Positions 41,074-50,993 of a stretch of 64,000 nt of DNA are shown here, piece after piece (the first letter of the stretch is position 1; the number at the start of each line of letters is the position of its first letter). Source of the DNA: Acidobacteriaceae bacterium. GTDB lineage: Bacteria > Acidobacteriota > Terriglobia > Terriglobales > Acidobacteriaceae. The stretch spans positions 61,062 through 125,061 of the forward strand of contig PLSM01000128.1 of assembly GCA_003165075.1 (NCBI GenBank), given 5' to 3'. Made by a program: the position numbers and the translations under genes. Under the pieces are notes generated by a model. That model was not told where the DNA came from, did not search any database, and worked only from the letters and a program-made list of their open reading frames with translations.

Positions 41074-44000
41074 ATGCGATTTTTCCGGATTCATGGTTCC
41101 ATTCTCACTCTAGGAATCGCGCTGGCGCTTACGATTGCTACCCCTCTGTTGGAGCGGGTGGCCTATAGTCAGGCGACGACAGCGTCGGGCGCCATTCAGG
41201 GAACAGTTAGCGACCCCAGCGGCGCTATTGTGCCCGGGGCCCAGGTTCTCATCACTGAACTGGGAACAGGTGCGACGAAGACGGTAATGACCAGCTCGTC
41301 GGGCTTCTATAGTGTGGCGTCTCTGGTTCCTGGGCAGTATCAGATCTCGGTTGTCGCCCTAGGCTTCTCCAAGGTGACCACGACGGTTACGGTGCAGATC
41401 GGAACCACGACCAACGGGAACCTGACGCTAAAGATCGGAAAGGCAACCGAAGAGGTGGTTGTCAGTTCTGAAGCCCTCCAGGTCAACACGGTTCAATCTA
41501 CCGTTGAGGGCGTGCTGACTGAGACGCAGATCGATAATCTGCCCATCAGTGGCCGCAACTTCCTCGATCTGTCGCAGTTGGAGCCGGGCGTGCAGTTGCA
41601 GGACGGCGCGGGTTTCGACCCTACCAAGGGCGGGTACTCCTCAGTCTCTTTCAACGGCGTGAACGGCCGCACGGCGCGCATTCTTCTGGATGGCCAGGAC
41701 ATCTCCGATGAGACCGTCGGAACCACGACTCTGAACGTGAGCGCGGGCTCCATCGAGGAATTCCAGATGAGCCGCTCTTCCCTCGACATCTCCAATGAAT
41801 TGACCAGTTCCGGCGCGGTCACAGTCAGCACCCGCTCGGGCACCAGCCAATATCACGGACAGGCTTTCGGACTGCTGCGCGATCAACGCGCGGGCGACGC
41901 ACTGGCCATCGGCGGCACAGACTACTACTTCCAGCGCGAACAGTTCGGCATGCGCATGGGCGGACCTTTTATCAAGGACAAGCTCTTTTTCTTCGGCGAT
42001 TCGGAGCGCGTCAAGCAGGACTCCCTCAATCCCTATCAGGTACCGAGTCCGTTCAGCTCCTATAGCGGCGGCTGGGGCTCTCCCTATCGCGACACCTATT
42101 CCGCCGGAAGGCTGGACTATAACGCGCCCAAAGGCATCCATATGTTCTTCCGTGGCGCGTATGAGAACAACTTGAGTGAAGGAACGTTCGGCGACGGCTA
42201 CGCCCGCTACGGCAACAAGGACAATACCCCCATCTGGGCCGGCGGCGCCGACTTCATGACCGGCAAATTCACCCACAGCCTGCGTGCCAGCTATCTGAAA
42301 TTCCACAACCAGATCGTCGACGAGTCCGGTGGCCTTGTCGATCCGGTGAAAGGCATCTATCTCACCATCCATGGCTTCCGCGCCGGCCCCAACCCGAATG
42401 CGCCGCAGCAGACGTATCAATCGGATAAGCAGCTCCGTTATGACGCAGGCGTGACCATCAAGTCCCATGTGTTCGGTTACGGTGTCAGCTTAAACCGGAT
42501 TCTGGGTGGGGGACTGGCGGCCTTCTTTAACTATGGTCCCGAAGTATCCGGGACAGCAGCTTTCTCTCAAGGCCCAGTCGGTCTTGGCTGCAAAGAAGCT
42601 CCCTGCGACCCATCCAACCCAGCCGCCGTTGCCGATCCAACCGCCTATCTCGCATATGAAGTCATCTTGGGCAACGGCCAAGGCTTCAGCACCGAGAAAC
42701 CGGCGTTTGGCATGGCCGCCGGCGGACAGGCCGATTGGCGCATGGGCCTCTACTTTGGAGACACATGGAAGGTACTTCCCAAACTTACCGTGAATTACGG
42801 CATCCGCTATTCGCGCGACACGGGCCGTAGCGACTCCGATCTGGGTCCGGTACCCTGCTCCGATGCGGTTTTGGCGTTTGGTGAGTACTCGCCTTGCACC
42901 ACCGGCAACCTGCTCGACGCTCTCACGACTGGCCTGGGACAGAAGGTTCATCAGCCGAATGCCAACTTTGGCCCCAAGGCTGGCTTTGCCTATGATCTCA
43001 AAGGGAACGGCAAGACCGTCATCCGTGGCGGCGCGGGCCTCTATTTTGAAAACAGCGTCTTCAATAACGTACTGTTCGATCGCGAAACCCGTCTGGCCAA
43101 AGGGCTATTTTTCGGTGCCCAGGAACTCTTGAGTGGGCAAGCCTCTGACGTAATGCCCGATGGGACGAGTGTCACCTCGGTCACTTGCCCTGACGGGACG
43201 TCGAGATCTCTGCTCTCCCTGTGGTCAGACGCGATGAGCGTTTCAGGTCCCTGTTTCGCCGCTTTGCAACAGCAATACCAATCTGTAACCAAGAAGGGGG
43301 GCGCCGGCGCCAATGGCGTTTACATCGCCAATGCTCTGACTGCGTCTGCTCTCAGTACTGGCACTTACATCTACGCGCCGAAATACCGCACCGCGCGTTC
43401 ATTCCAGATTAATATCGGGGTTCAGCGCGAAGTGTGGAAGGGCGGAATTCTGAGCGTCGATTACCTCCGCAACATCGGCGAGCACTTTATGCAGTCGGTG
43501 GATGAAAATCACGTCGGCGACGCAAAATACTTGAACAAGACCGCGGCGAACAATGCAATCAACGGGACCTTGGTTGCGTGCGGCGTGTCGGATATCGATT
43601 CGGCCATCCAATCATGCCCCGGTCTCTATCAACCGGATCCCACCCAACCGTACTATCACCCGAGTAAGACAGTTCTACTCTCTGACTTCGCTGGCAACGG
43701 CTTGGATTCTGCCAACGCCGAGTTTGGCGGTTATCCTGCCGCAGCCTACGGCGTGGATCCAGCAAAAGGATCGGCCTTTGCAGGCAAGAATCCGCTCTTC
43801 GGTCAGGTGTCAATCGTCTCTCCCATGGGCCGCTCGGTGTACAACGGCCTGCAGGCCAGCTTACGCCAGGGAACGCGGATTCCCGTGCGTGGCGTTATAG
43901 GCTCTAACTTTGAGGTTTCCTACACGCTCTCCCGCTTCCTCAGCAGTGCGGGCGGTTCTGAAGCAGCCTCGCAAGACCAGAATTTTACTCCCGGCTCCTG

Positions 44001-44736
44001 GGACAACAACAGCCCGCTCAAGTATATGGGGCCTGGTGGTCTGGATCGCAGACAGCAGCTCTCCTTTGGCGGCAACCTCACCTGGGCAAAGGACATCACC
44101 ACCAGCCTCATCGGCCACTACTACACGCCTTTGTCCACGACTCTCTACCTGGACAGCGGCGGCAATAACACCGGCGAGATTTTCATGTCCGATGTGACCG
44201 GTGACGGTACGGTAGAAGACATCGTGCCGGGCCTGAAGCCAGGTGCCTTCATGCGCTCGGTTACTCCCAGCAATCTGGCGAAGGTGATTGCCAACTACAA
44301 TGCCACTTCGGCTGGCAAAATTACTCCGGCCGGCAATGCGCTGATCAGCAATGGTCTGTTTAATGCCAGCCAACTCAACTCGCTGGGTGCGGTAACCCGC
44401 ACCATTGCCCCGCCAGTCGGAGGCAATATTGGCAACGGCCCCCTGAAGACGTTTGACTTCGTGTTGGGACGGCCGGTCAAGATCGCAAAGCTGGGCGAGG
44501 GTTTCTCGCTCGACCCAACTGTCTCGTTCTTCAACCTGTTCAACTTTGCAAATTATCAAGAAGTTACCGGCAACCTGAACGCTGTGCCCCAGGCCCAATC
44601 CGCGAACGGCACGGACGGTTCGTACAATGACAGTGACCCGTACAACCGCAACTCGCTTCGTGCAGGTAACGGCTCAGGCGTCTTCGGCCAGGGTGTCTCC
44701 CGCGTGATCGAGTACGGCTTGAAGATCAACTTCTAA
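41074..44736 (+). CDS. Oar-like TonB-dependent outer-membrane receptor 2
   Basis: A 1220-residue receptor: signal peptide (LTLGIALALTIATPLLERVA), carboxypeptidase-regulatory-like domain (GAIQGTVSDPSGAIVPGAQV, then PGQYQISVVALGFSK), plug domain (IDNLPISGRNFLDLSQLEPG, ILLDGQDISDETVG, VSTRSGTSQYHGQAFGLLRD) and a beta barrel ending in EYGLKINF. Each element is typical of acidobacterial Oar-like transporters. The leader TTGGAGGAG and first codons ATGCGATT match receptor 3, and both proteins have the same length, so they may be ancient tandem paralogues that have diverged. Ligand unknown. A terminator follows. Confidence 0.92.
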   Translation: MRFFRIHGSILTLGIALALTIATPLLERVAYSQATTASGAIQGTVSDPSGAIVPGAQVLITELGTGATKTVMTSSSGFYSVASLVPGQYQISVVALGFSKVTTTVTVQIGTTTNGNLTLKIGKATEEVVVSSEALQVNTVQSTVEGVLTETQIDNLPISGRNFLDLSQLEPGVQLQDGAGFDPTKGGYSSVSFNGVNGRTARILLDGQDISDETVGTTTLNVSAGSIEEFQMSRSSLDISNELTSSGAVTVSTRSGTSQYHGQAFGLLRDQRAGDALAIGGTDYYFQREQFGMRMGGPFIKDKLFFFGDSERVKQDSLNPYQVPSPFSSYSGGWGSPYRDTYSAGRLDYNAPKGIHMFFRGAYENNLSEGTFGDGYARYGNKDNTPIWAGGADFMTGKFTHSLRASYLKFHNQIVDESGGLVDPVKGIYLTIHGFRAGPNPNAPQQTYQSDKQLRYDAGVTIKSHVFGYGVSLNRILGGGLAAFFNYGPEVSGTAAFSQGPVGLGCKEAPCDPSNPAAVADPTAYLAYEVILGNGQGFSTEKPAFGMAAGGQADWRMGLYFGDTWKVLPKLTVNYGIRYSRDTGRSDSDLGPVPCSDAVLAFGEYSPCTTGNLLDALTTGLGQKVHQPNANFGPKAGFAYDLKGNGKTVIRGGAGLYFENSVFNNVLFDRETRLAKGLFFGAQELLSGQASDVMPDGTSVTSVTCPDGTSRSLLSLWSDAMSVSGPCFAALQQQYQSVTKKGGAGANGVYIANALTASALSTGTYIYAPKYRTARSFQINIGVQREVWKGGILSVDYLRNIGEHFMQSVDENHVGDAKYLNKTAANNAINGTLVACGVSDIDSAIQSCPGLYQPDPTQPYYHPSKTVLLSDFAGNGLDSANAEFGGYPAAAYGVDPAKGSAFAGKNPLFGQVSIVSPMGRSVYNGLQASLRQGTRIPVRGVIGSNFEVSYTLSRFLSSAGGSEAASQDQNFTPGSWDNNSPLKYMGPGGLDRRQQLSFGGNLTWAKDITTSLIGHYYTPLSTTLYLDSGGNNTGEIFMSDVTGDGTVEDIVPGLKPGAFMRSVTPSNLAKVIANYNATSAGKITPAGNALISNGLFNASQLNSLGAVTRTIAPPVGGNIGNGPLKTFDFVLGRPVKIAKLGEGFSLDPTVSFFNLFNFANYQEVTGNLNAVPQAQSANGTDGSYNDSDPYNRNSLRAGNGSGVFGQGVSRVIEYGLKINF

Positions 44737-44759
44737 ACCCATCTACCGACCAGCAGAAG

Positions 44760-44782
44760 GGCGCCCTCCGGGGCGCCTTTTT
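44760..44782 (+). terminator. Rho-independent terminator after receptor 2
   Basis: GGCGCCC/GGGCGCC forms a seven-base stem with loop TCCG, followed by five T residues, 23 bases after the receptor stop. Confidence 0.92.
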
Positions 44783-45282
44783 GCGTTACCGGCGGCTGGA
44801 CCTGATGCTGCTGGGCGAGCGATCGTCCCTCGCCGGTCGTTGGGGACCACCACATCGACCCGCTGGGACATGATCCGGCTATGGATTCCCCAAAAACGAG
44901 AGGTTCAAACAATTTTTGAAATATACATTCGACTTTCTCCGGATTTTCATAGGTGGCATTTCTGGCGCCTTGACCGTATGAACATTAACTCTTTTATTTT
45001 CAGTATGTAATGAAAATTCTGAGTCATGCGGAGTTTGGCACCCGCCGTGCCTATGATAATCAAACAAGAACGCCCTTGGCTTTCCCAGATCACATCCCCA
45101 ATGATGCGGTCGCAAGGGATGAATCCCAAACCGCATGTCTTCATATCGCCTTTTGTTTTCGCATAACTGAACCGCTGACCGGATCTCTTTCCCCCATTGG
45201 GACCGGGACGCAGAAGCAGATGAGATGGTTCGCAAGGTCCACACGCGAGCCTACAGGTACTCGTCAAACTTGGAGGAGATCA
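44783..45282. promoter_or_regulatory. Promoter region of receptor 3
   Basis: About 500 bases between two same-direction receptor genes. The reading frame of receptor 3 is open back to 45010, but the extra residues are not protein-like and the signal peptide begins at 45283. AT-rich DNA at 44905 to 45010 is the likely promoter. No operator or RNA element was identified. Confidence 0.4.
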
Positions 45283-48200
45283 ATGCGATTCATTCGTTTG
45301 CAAGGCACGGCTTTGGTATTTACTGTGGCGCTCGCCTTGGTATTTACGTTGCAGTCGCTGCAAGAGCCAGCTTATTGTCAGGAGACGACGGGAGGGCTCC
45401 AGGGCACGGTAAAGGACCCGTCAGGCGCCGTGGTTCCAGGAGCCACCGTGACCGTCTCGACTCCAACTCTGGTCGGCACCAAGGAGATCCTGACCGATTC
45501 GGCTGGCTACTATCGCTTCGCCAACCTGCCTCCCGGCTCCTACACGATCGTCGTGAAGGCGACAGGCTTTGAGACCCTCAAGCGCGAACAGGTCGTTCTT
45601 GAGGTGGGCCACCTTCCCACGGTGAATCTCACCGTGAGTGTTGGTGCCGTCAATACCGTGGTTGAAGTAAAGACGGAAGGGCCGCTAATCGATACCACGA
45701 CGGTGACCACGCTGACCAACATCCCCGAGGACGTAATCAAGGATGTTCCGCATGGCACGTCGTTCCAGTCGGTAATTCAGTTTGCCCCGGCGGCGCGCAA
45801 TGAGCCCCTGGCAGGAAGTTCAGCGCTGGGCAATGGGTCCGGCTCCTCTTCCCCGGGCAACGCCAGCAACGGCGGAGCCTTCGGCTTCTCCATCGGCGGC
45901 GGCGCCGACTCTGAGAACTCCTACCTGGTAGAAGGCCAGGAGACGGCCGACATCATCGGCGGCTATTCGCATACCAACGTTCCGTTCGATTTCATCCAAG
46001 AAGTGCAGATGAAAACCTCGGGCGTGGAGGCGGAGTACGGCGGCGCGCTGGGCGGTGTGATCAACGTGATCATGAACAAGGGCACCAACAAATGGCACGG
46101 CTCGATTTTTACTACCTTCCAGGATGGCGGGATGAATGGATCGCCCACGGCGATCTCGCGCTTTGACCCGAGTTCGACTGGCACTCCCCAATGCTCCAAG
46201 ACGGTCACAACCAATTGCCTCACTTGGGGATCTCTCGACCCTGCGTATCAGAGCTATCAGCCGATCCGGCCGCACACCAGCGACTTCTTTCCCGGCTTCA
46301 CCGCCGGCGGCCCGATTGTCGATCTCTTGCCGAAGTTATATGGCATCCCGGATGACGTTTATTCCAAGATGAGAGAGCGCGTCTTCCTGTTTGCGGGGTT
46401 CAATCCGGAGTGGAACGACTATGAAGAAGATCTCAACTACGGCCCGAACAACGGCGGCGTCGTACCCTTCAGCCAGAACTTCCACACCTTTTATTCGAAC
46501 GCTCGCCTCGATGCCGAAGTGACGCAGAAGATCCGCGTTTTTGCCTCCTGGCTCTACCAGGGACAGCGCGAGGCCGGTGAATCGCTGCCGCAGTTCAATG
46601 CGCAGAACTTCAATTTCCTCTCCCCCGATTCGGTGCAGGGCTACTACAACGTCGTCACCGGTTGCGAGGGAGTGGGTGCAAACATCACCTGCCCGGGCAA
46701 TCCGGAATCGCCCTCGACCTACGCGCATGACCTAGGCTATGCGGCGCCCAACGCGACCTTGAACGTGGGCGGAGACATCACCCTGACCAACAGCCTGGTA
46801 GCCACCACGCGGTACGGCTACTACTTTGAGAACTACCACGATTTCGGATACCCGACCACAGGAACCATCGACGCGTTCCAGAACAATGGCGCTACTACGA
46901 CGGACACCAGTGGGAATTCGCTGCCTGCGGCCCTGCAAGAGTCGAGCGGCTTCACCAACCTGGCCACGGACGGCTCGTTCACCCACCGTAACTCTGAAAA
47001 GGCAATCCAGTTCGACCAGGATGTTGCCTGGTACCACGGCGGAAAAGGCGGTACCCACAACTTCAAGTTCGGCTACCAGCTACACCGGAACACCAACGAT
47101 ATTTTCCAGGGCTACAACACACCTTACGTTCAGGTTTGGCCGGGCGTCGCGGCACCCTATTTCTTCATAGGTTCGGTCGGTCAACAGAACTGTATGACCC
47201 CGGGACTCACCGACAACTATTCCGCCAAGGCAGTTTCTCCGACCAATCCTACCGGTCTGGTTTCCTGCGAGGGGACCTACGGCACCGTGGATGTGTATGA
47301 CACGGGGAGCCAGGGTAAGGCGACCGGCGTCAACCATGGTTTCTATGCGCAGGATGCGTGGACCATCGCCAAGGGCATTACGGTCAACGTAGGTCTTCGC
47401 CTGGACCGTGAGTATCTTCCCGCCGAGGACCAGCCAATTACCCAGAAGATCACCAAGCCGATCAACTTCAGTTGGGGAGACAAGATCGGACCGCGTATCG
47501 GGGCGGCGTGGGATGTCTTCCAGAACGGGAAGATGAAGATCTTTGGCGGCTATGGTAAGTACTACGACCAGATGAAGCTGAACGTGGCCATCAGTTCCTA
47601 CGGCGGCCAGTACTGGCAGGAGTGCTGGTATGCCCTGATGGAGCCGAGCCTTGCAAATATCATCCCCGCCTACAACAGCCAAGGCCGTTACTGCGTGGGA
47701 CCGGACTCGACCAGTCAGGCTAACTTCGCCGGCGGATCAACGCCCACCGGACTGGTCTTCCTGGAGAACCAGAACCTGCGCGCCTCTCCCACCACGTGCT
47801 CCACGTGCAGCACGACGGAGGAAGGCACGGCTCCAGGGTTGAAGCCCTACTCGCAGCACGACTCGCACTTTGGCGTCGACTACCAGATCGGGCCCAATAT
47901 CGCCTTCGAGGGGCGATGGGATCGAAGGCGCCTGGACACTGCGATCGAGGACTCGTCCATCTTCAACCCGCTTACGGGTGGCGAGACGTTCGTGATCGTA
48001 AACCCCGGAAAGGGCATCAACTCGACGTTCAGCGGCTTCTATGACTTCATATACGGCACTCCGGTGGACTGCTCGGCAAGTTGCCCGCCCGACAAAACGA
48101 TTCCGGCCTCACGCAGCTACGATGGCTTGGAATTCCGCGTTTCGAAGTCGCCCAGCCGCCACTGGATGGGCATGTTCTCCTACACCTATAGCCACTTCCG

Positions 48201-48945
48201 GGGCAACTACACTGGCCTGACAAGCACGGATATTGCAGACGGCGGCGGCGGCCGCAACGCCCCCAACAACAGCCGTGCCTTTGATGAGCCTTACTTCTCG
48301 TGGAACGCCAATGGCGGGTCTTCCAGCGGGCTGCTGCCCACGGATCGGCCTAACGCGCTGAAGGGCTATGCCTACTACGATCTGCCGTGGTTCCACAGCA
48401 AGTACACGACAGATCTGGGCATCTTCCAGTCGGCCTACAGCGGTTCGCCGCTGACCAGCTACATGGATGTTGGCTACGCCTTCGGGAGCGGAAACGGCTT
48501 CCCGACCGACATTGTCAACCGCGGCAAGTGGATCGACGTGAACCAGGACTCGAATACCGGTGCGATCACTGCAAGTTCCCCGTACACCAAGCGGATGCCA
48601 TGGTATATGGATACCGATTTCAACCTGAAACAGAGCGTCCACTTGGGCGAGTCGAAGGCGCTGACATTCGACGCGACCTTCTCCAACCTGCTGAACCAGC
48701 ATTCGATCGTTGCGCTGAATGAGGTGATCGACTCTGGTTTCAAGACGAATTACATCTTGCCTGGCGGCAAGGCCATCTTTGACGGCCCCGCGTTTTATGC
48801 CGCGGCCATGAACAAGTACGATTACGTGGCCGACATGAACTCGGGCAACGGCGGCGGCCCGATCACGGTCAGCAGCCAGTACGGCAAGCCATACCGGTTC
48901 CAGCTTGCACGGGGAATCATTCTGGCTGCGCACATTACCTTCTAA
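45283..48945 (+). CDS. Oar-like TonB-dependent outer-membrane receptor 3
   Basis: A 1220-residue receptor starting at ATG 45283 after GGAGGAG. Signal peptide (FTVALALVFTLQSLQEPAYC), carboxypeptidase-regulatory-like domain (GGLQGTVKDPSGAVVPGATV), plug domain with SYLVEGQETADIIGG and VEAEYGGALGGVINVIMNKG, and a beta barrel ending in a phenylalanine (LAAHITF). The plug resembles that of true TonB-dependent receptors more than receptor 1. It has a Cys-rich loop (TTCSTCSTTEEG) within the barrel that may form disulfides outside the cell. Ligand unknown. Confidence 0.92.
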   Translation: MRFIRLQGTALVFTVALALVFTLQSLQEPAYCQETTGGLQGTVKDPSGAVVPGATVTVSTPTLVGTKEILTDSAGYYRFANLPPGSYTIVVKATGFETLKREQVVLEVGHLPTVNLTVSVGAVNTVVEVKTEGPLIDTTTVTTLTNIPEDVIKDVPHGTSFQSVIQFAPAARNEPLAGSSALGNGSGSSSPGNASNGGAFGFSIGGGADSENSYLVEGQETADIIGGYSHTNVPFDFIQEVQMKTSGVEAEYGGALGGVINVIMNKGTNKWHGSIFTTFQDGGMNGSPTAISRFDPSSTGTPQCSKTVTTNCLTWGSLDPAYQSYQPIRPHTSDFFPGFTAGGPIVDLLPKLYGIPDDVYSKMRERVFLFAGFNPEWNDYEEDLNYGPNNGGVVPFSQNFHTFYSNARLDAEVTQKIRVFASWLYQGQREAGESLPQFNAQNFNFLSPDSVQGYYNVVTGCEGVGANITCPGNPESPSTYAHDLGYAAPNATLNVGGDITLTNSLVATTRYGYYFENYHDFGYPTTGTIDAFQNNGATTTDTSGNSLPAALQESSGFTNLATDGSFTHRNSEKAIQFDQDVAWYHGGKGGTHNFKFGYQLHRNTNDIFQGYNTPYVQVWPGVAAPYFFIGSVGQQNCMTPGLTDNYSAKAVSPTNPTGLVSCEGTYGTVDVYDTGSQGKATGVNHGFYAQDAWTIAKGITVNVGLRLDREYLPAEDQPITQKITKPINFSWGDKIGPRIGAAWDVFQNGKMKIFGGYGKYYDQMKLNVAISSYGGQYWQECWYALMEPSLANIIPAYNSQGRYCVGPDSTSQANFAGGSTPTGLVFLENQNLRASPTTCSTCSTTEEGTAPGLKPYSQHDSHFGVDYQIGPNIAFEGRWDRRRLDTAIEDSSIFNPLTGGETFVIVNPGKGINSTFSGFYDFIYGTPVDCSASCPPDKTIPASRSYDGLEFRVSKSPSRHWMGMFSYTYSHFRGNYTGLTSTDIADGGGGRNAPNNSRAFDEPYFSWNANGGSSSGLLPTDRPNALKGYAYYDLPWFHSKYTTDLGIFQSAYSGSPLTSYMDVGYAFGSGNGFPTDIVNRGKWIDVNQDSNTGAITASSPYTKRMPWYMDTDFNLKQSVHLGESKALTFDATFSNLLNQHSIVALNEVIDSGFKTNYILPGGKAIFDGPAFYAAAMNKYDYVADMNSGNGGGPITVSSQYGKPYRFQLARGIILAAHITF

Positions 48946-48970
48946 ACAACTCAAAACCGGGAAACAAAAA

Positions 48971-48998
48971 GGGGACCCTGTAAAAAGGGCCCCCTTGC
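48971..48998 (+). terminator. Terminator after receptor 3
   Basis: AAGGGG-A-CCCT pairs with AGGG-C-CCCCTT with one internal mismatch and a short AT-rich loop, followed by GCCTTTT. It lies 25 bases after the receptor stop and also separates it from the convergent rsfS gene. Confidence 0.75.
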
Positions 48999-49073
48999 CT
49001 TTTCGAGCCAAGCCGAGCGTGCTGATCAGCTGCTTTCATGGTGCCCCGTTTGGCATCTTTGAACGGGTAAAGG

Positions 49074-49652
49074 CTACTTCTTCGTGCTGGGCTTCTTCCC
49101 CGTGGTCTTTCGGGGTACGGCCTTCTTTTTTGCCGCAGGCGCCTTGGCGACGGCAGTGGCCCTCTTCGCAGCTTTCTTTGCAGCCGGGGCGGATTTGGCC
49201 CGGACGGGCTTGTCCTTGGCAGCGGCCTTACCGCGGGCAGCGCGGGTCTTGGCCGCCAGCGCGGCCTTCAACTCCTCGTCGAACTCGACAGGGGTAAGCG
49301 GCCGAGCCGACTTGCGCAGGCGCTCGATATTGTAGAAGGCGCGGCGCTCGGCGAGGAAGACGTGCACCACGAAGTCCACGTAGTCGAGCAGAATCCAATC
49401 GCCCTTGCGGCGGCCTTCGACCGAAGTGGGGTAGACGCCGAATTCGTGTTTGAGCTTGTATTCGATTTCGTCCGCAATCGCCTGGGCCTGGCGGTCGTTC
49501 AGGGCAGAGGTGATCAGAAAGAAATCGGCCAGGCCAGAGTCGATGGGATCAAGTTCAAGAATGCGGGTGTCTTCGCCTTTCTTGTCTTCACAGGCTCCTG
49601 CGGCGGCCTGTACCAGGATGCGGGTCTGCTCGTGGGCTTGCGGTGTCGTCAT
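49074..49652 (-). CDS. rsfS: Ribosomal silencing factor RsfS with a long Lys/Ala-rich tail
   Basis: A 192-residue protein. Residues 5 to about 120 are the RsfS/Iojap domain (ILELDPIDSGLADFFLITSA, GRRKGDWILLDYVDFVVHVF, RRAFYNIERL), which binds ribosomal protein uL14 and blocks subunit joining under starvation. The family is normally 105 to 120 residues; here residues about 136 to 192 form a repetitive Lys/Ala/Pro-rich tail like histone H1 or TopA tails. ATG 49652 (MTTPQAHEQ) is chosen over upstream ATGs at 49706 and 49679. It follows nadD on the same strand, the common nadD-rsfS order. Confidence 0.92.
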   Translation of the reverse strand: MTTPQAHEQTRILVQAAAGACEDKKGEDTRILELDPIDSGLADFFLITSALNDRQAQAIADEIEYKLKHEFGVYPTSVEGRRKGDWILLDYVDFVVHVFLAERRAFYNIERLRKSARPLTPVEFDEELKAALAAKTRAARGKAAAKDKPVRAKSAPAAKKAAKRATAVAKAPAAKKKAVPRKTTGKKPSTKK

Positions 49653-49730
49653 GCGGCGAATGCACTCTCCATGGCACATCGTAGACCGTCGCTGCGACAG
49701 CGGCAAGTGACGGACGGGGGCCAGCCGGTG

Positions 49731-50441
49731 CTAGCGGTAAAGACGGTGGGCGGCGATGTACTCGCATACCGTGTCGGAAAGCAGCTCGTGCCCGCCCGGC
49801 AGGCGACCTAGAGCGGCGTGCACCTGGAGGCGAATCTGCGAGGCGCTGATCTCCACATGCAGGCCCGGCAACAGGTAGAAGGGGGTGGTGGCGCCGGAGG
49901 CATTGCGCAGCGTGTAGGAGCGAAAATCTTCACCTGCAGCGGGTGCGGATTCCGCATCAATCGAAAGCCCTTCAGGCAGCACCGCCGCAAGATCGCCCAG
50001 CAACTGGCCGGGGCGCGAGGCAACAATCAATGGTGCGGCAAAGGGGAGTTCGGCACCGCGATACCAGCGGCGCAATCCGAGGAAAGAGTCGGCGCCCATC
50101 AGGCAAAACAGTGTACTGTCTGAGCGCAACTGGGCATGCAGTCGCTCCAGGGTGTCGATGGTGTAGTTGGGGAGGTGGCCGGCCACTGGCGCATCGGCAA
50201 GCGAAAGAGAGAACCCCGGTTCGCCGGCAATGGCAAGCCGTGTCATCTCCAGGCGGTCAGAAAAGCTGGCGGTTGAACCTTGCGGCTTCAGTGGCTGCGC
50301 ACCCACAGGGGCAAAAAGCACTTCATCCAGTTTCAGGGCCGCGCGCGCGGCACGCGCTACAGCAAGATGACCCCTGTGGGGCGGGTCGAAGCTGCCGCCA
50401 AAGAATGCGACGCGGCGGCCTCTGACTGCGGTCCGGCTCAT
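49731..50441 (-). CDS. nadD: Nicotinate-nucleotide adenylyltransferase NadD
   Basis: A 236-residue nucleotidyltransferase making deamido-NAD from NaMN and ATP. Motifs: VAFFGGSFDPPHRGHLAVAR (nucleotide-binding GxFxPxHxGH), FAPVGAQPLKPQG, LFCLMGADSFLGLRRW and the closing HVEISASQIRLQV (ISSTxIR type). ATG 50441 (MSRTAVRGRR) is chosen; the frame to 50498 would overlap the divergent VKOR-like gene. It lies upstream of rsfS with about 80 bases between. Confidence 0.93.
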   Translation of the reverse strand: MSRTAVRGRRVAFFGGSFDPPHRGHLAVARAARAALKLDEVLFAPVGAQPLKPQGSTASFSDRLEMTRLAIAGEPGFSLSLADAPVAGHLPNYTIDTLERLHAQLRSDSTLFCLMGADSFLGLRRWYRGAELPFAAPLIVASRPGQLLGDLAAVLPEGLSIDAESAPAAGEDFRSYTLRNASGATTPFYLLPGLHVEISASQIRLQVHAALGRLPGGHELLSDTVCEYIAAHRLYR

Positions 50442-50478
50442 GTGTTCATGGTAATGCTTTACCATCGAACTCAGGACG

Positions 50479-50910
50479 ATGCGATATTTGATTGCCATTC
50501 TCGCACTTGCCGGTGTGGTGGTTTCCGCGCTGGCCCTGCAAGTTCACTACTCCACCGCGACCGAGCCCTGCTCGATCAACGAGAAGTGGGACTGCGGCGT
50601 TGTGAACCACAGCCCGTTTGCCGAGATCGCCCACGTTCCGGTGGCGGCCATCGGGATTGCGGGCTACCTGGCGCTGGCGGGGCTGGCGCTGGCACGCCGG
50701 CGTGCGCTGTTGACCGCGGCCGCGCTGGCCGGGATGGGACTTGCGCTTTATCTCAGCCATATCGAGAAGGACATCCTACTCGTATGGTGCCTTTACTGCG
50801 TCATTTCGCAGGGCATCATCGCCCTGGCCACATTGCTGAGCGCGGGCTGGATGGTTTCCAGCGCATTCAGCAAAAGACGGGAAAAGGTTGGAGTGCCCAG
50901 ATCGCAATGA
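50479..50910 (+). CDS. Vitamin K epoxide reductase (VKOR)-family membrane protein
   Basis: A 143-residue protein with four membrane helices. The conserved loop cysteines are C31 and C39 (EPCSINEKWDCGVVNHS), followed by the conserved Ser/Asn region, and the redox CxxC is C104-L-Y-C107 in WCLYCVIS. Bacterial VKOR oxidises DsbA-like proteins and passes electrons to quinone, driving disulfide formation. No thioredoxin-like DsbA domain is fused or next to it. It diverges from nadD with 37 bases between starts. Confidence 0.9.
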   Translation: MRYLIAILALAGVVVSALALQVHYSTATEPCSINEKWDCGVVNHSPFAEIAHVPVAAIGIAGYLALAGLALARRRALLTAAALAGMGLALYLSHIEKDILLVWCLYCVISQGIIALATLLSAGWMVSSAFSKRREKVGVPRSQ

Positions 50911-50993
50911 AGTGAAGGTGGGCCCTCCGGACCACTCACCCTTCATGCGACATCCCGCCACTCTGCCTGCGCTGATAAAATTGAATTTGACCC

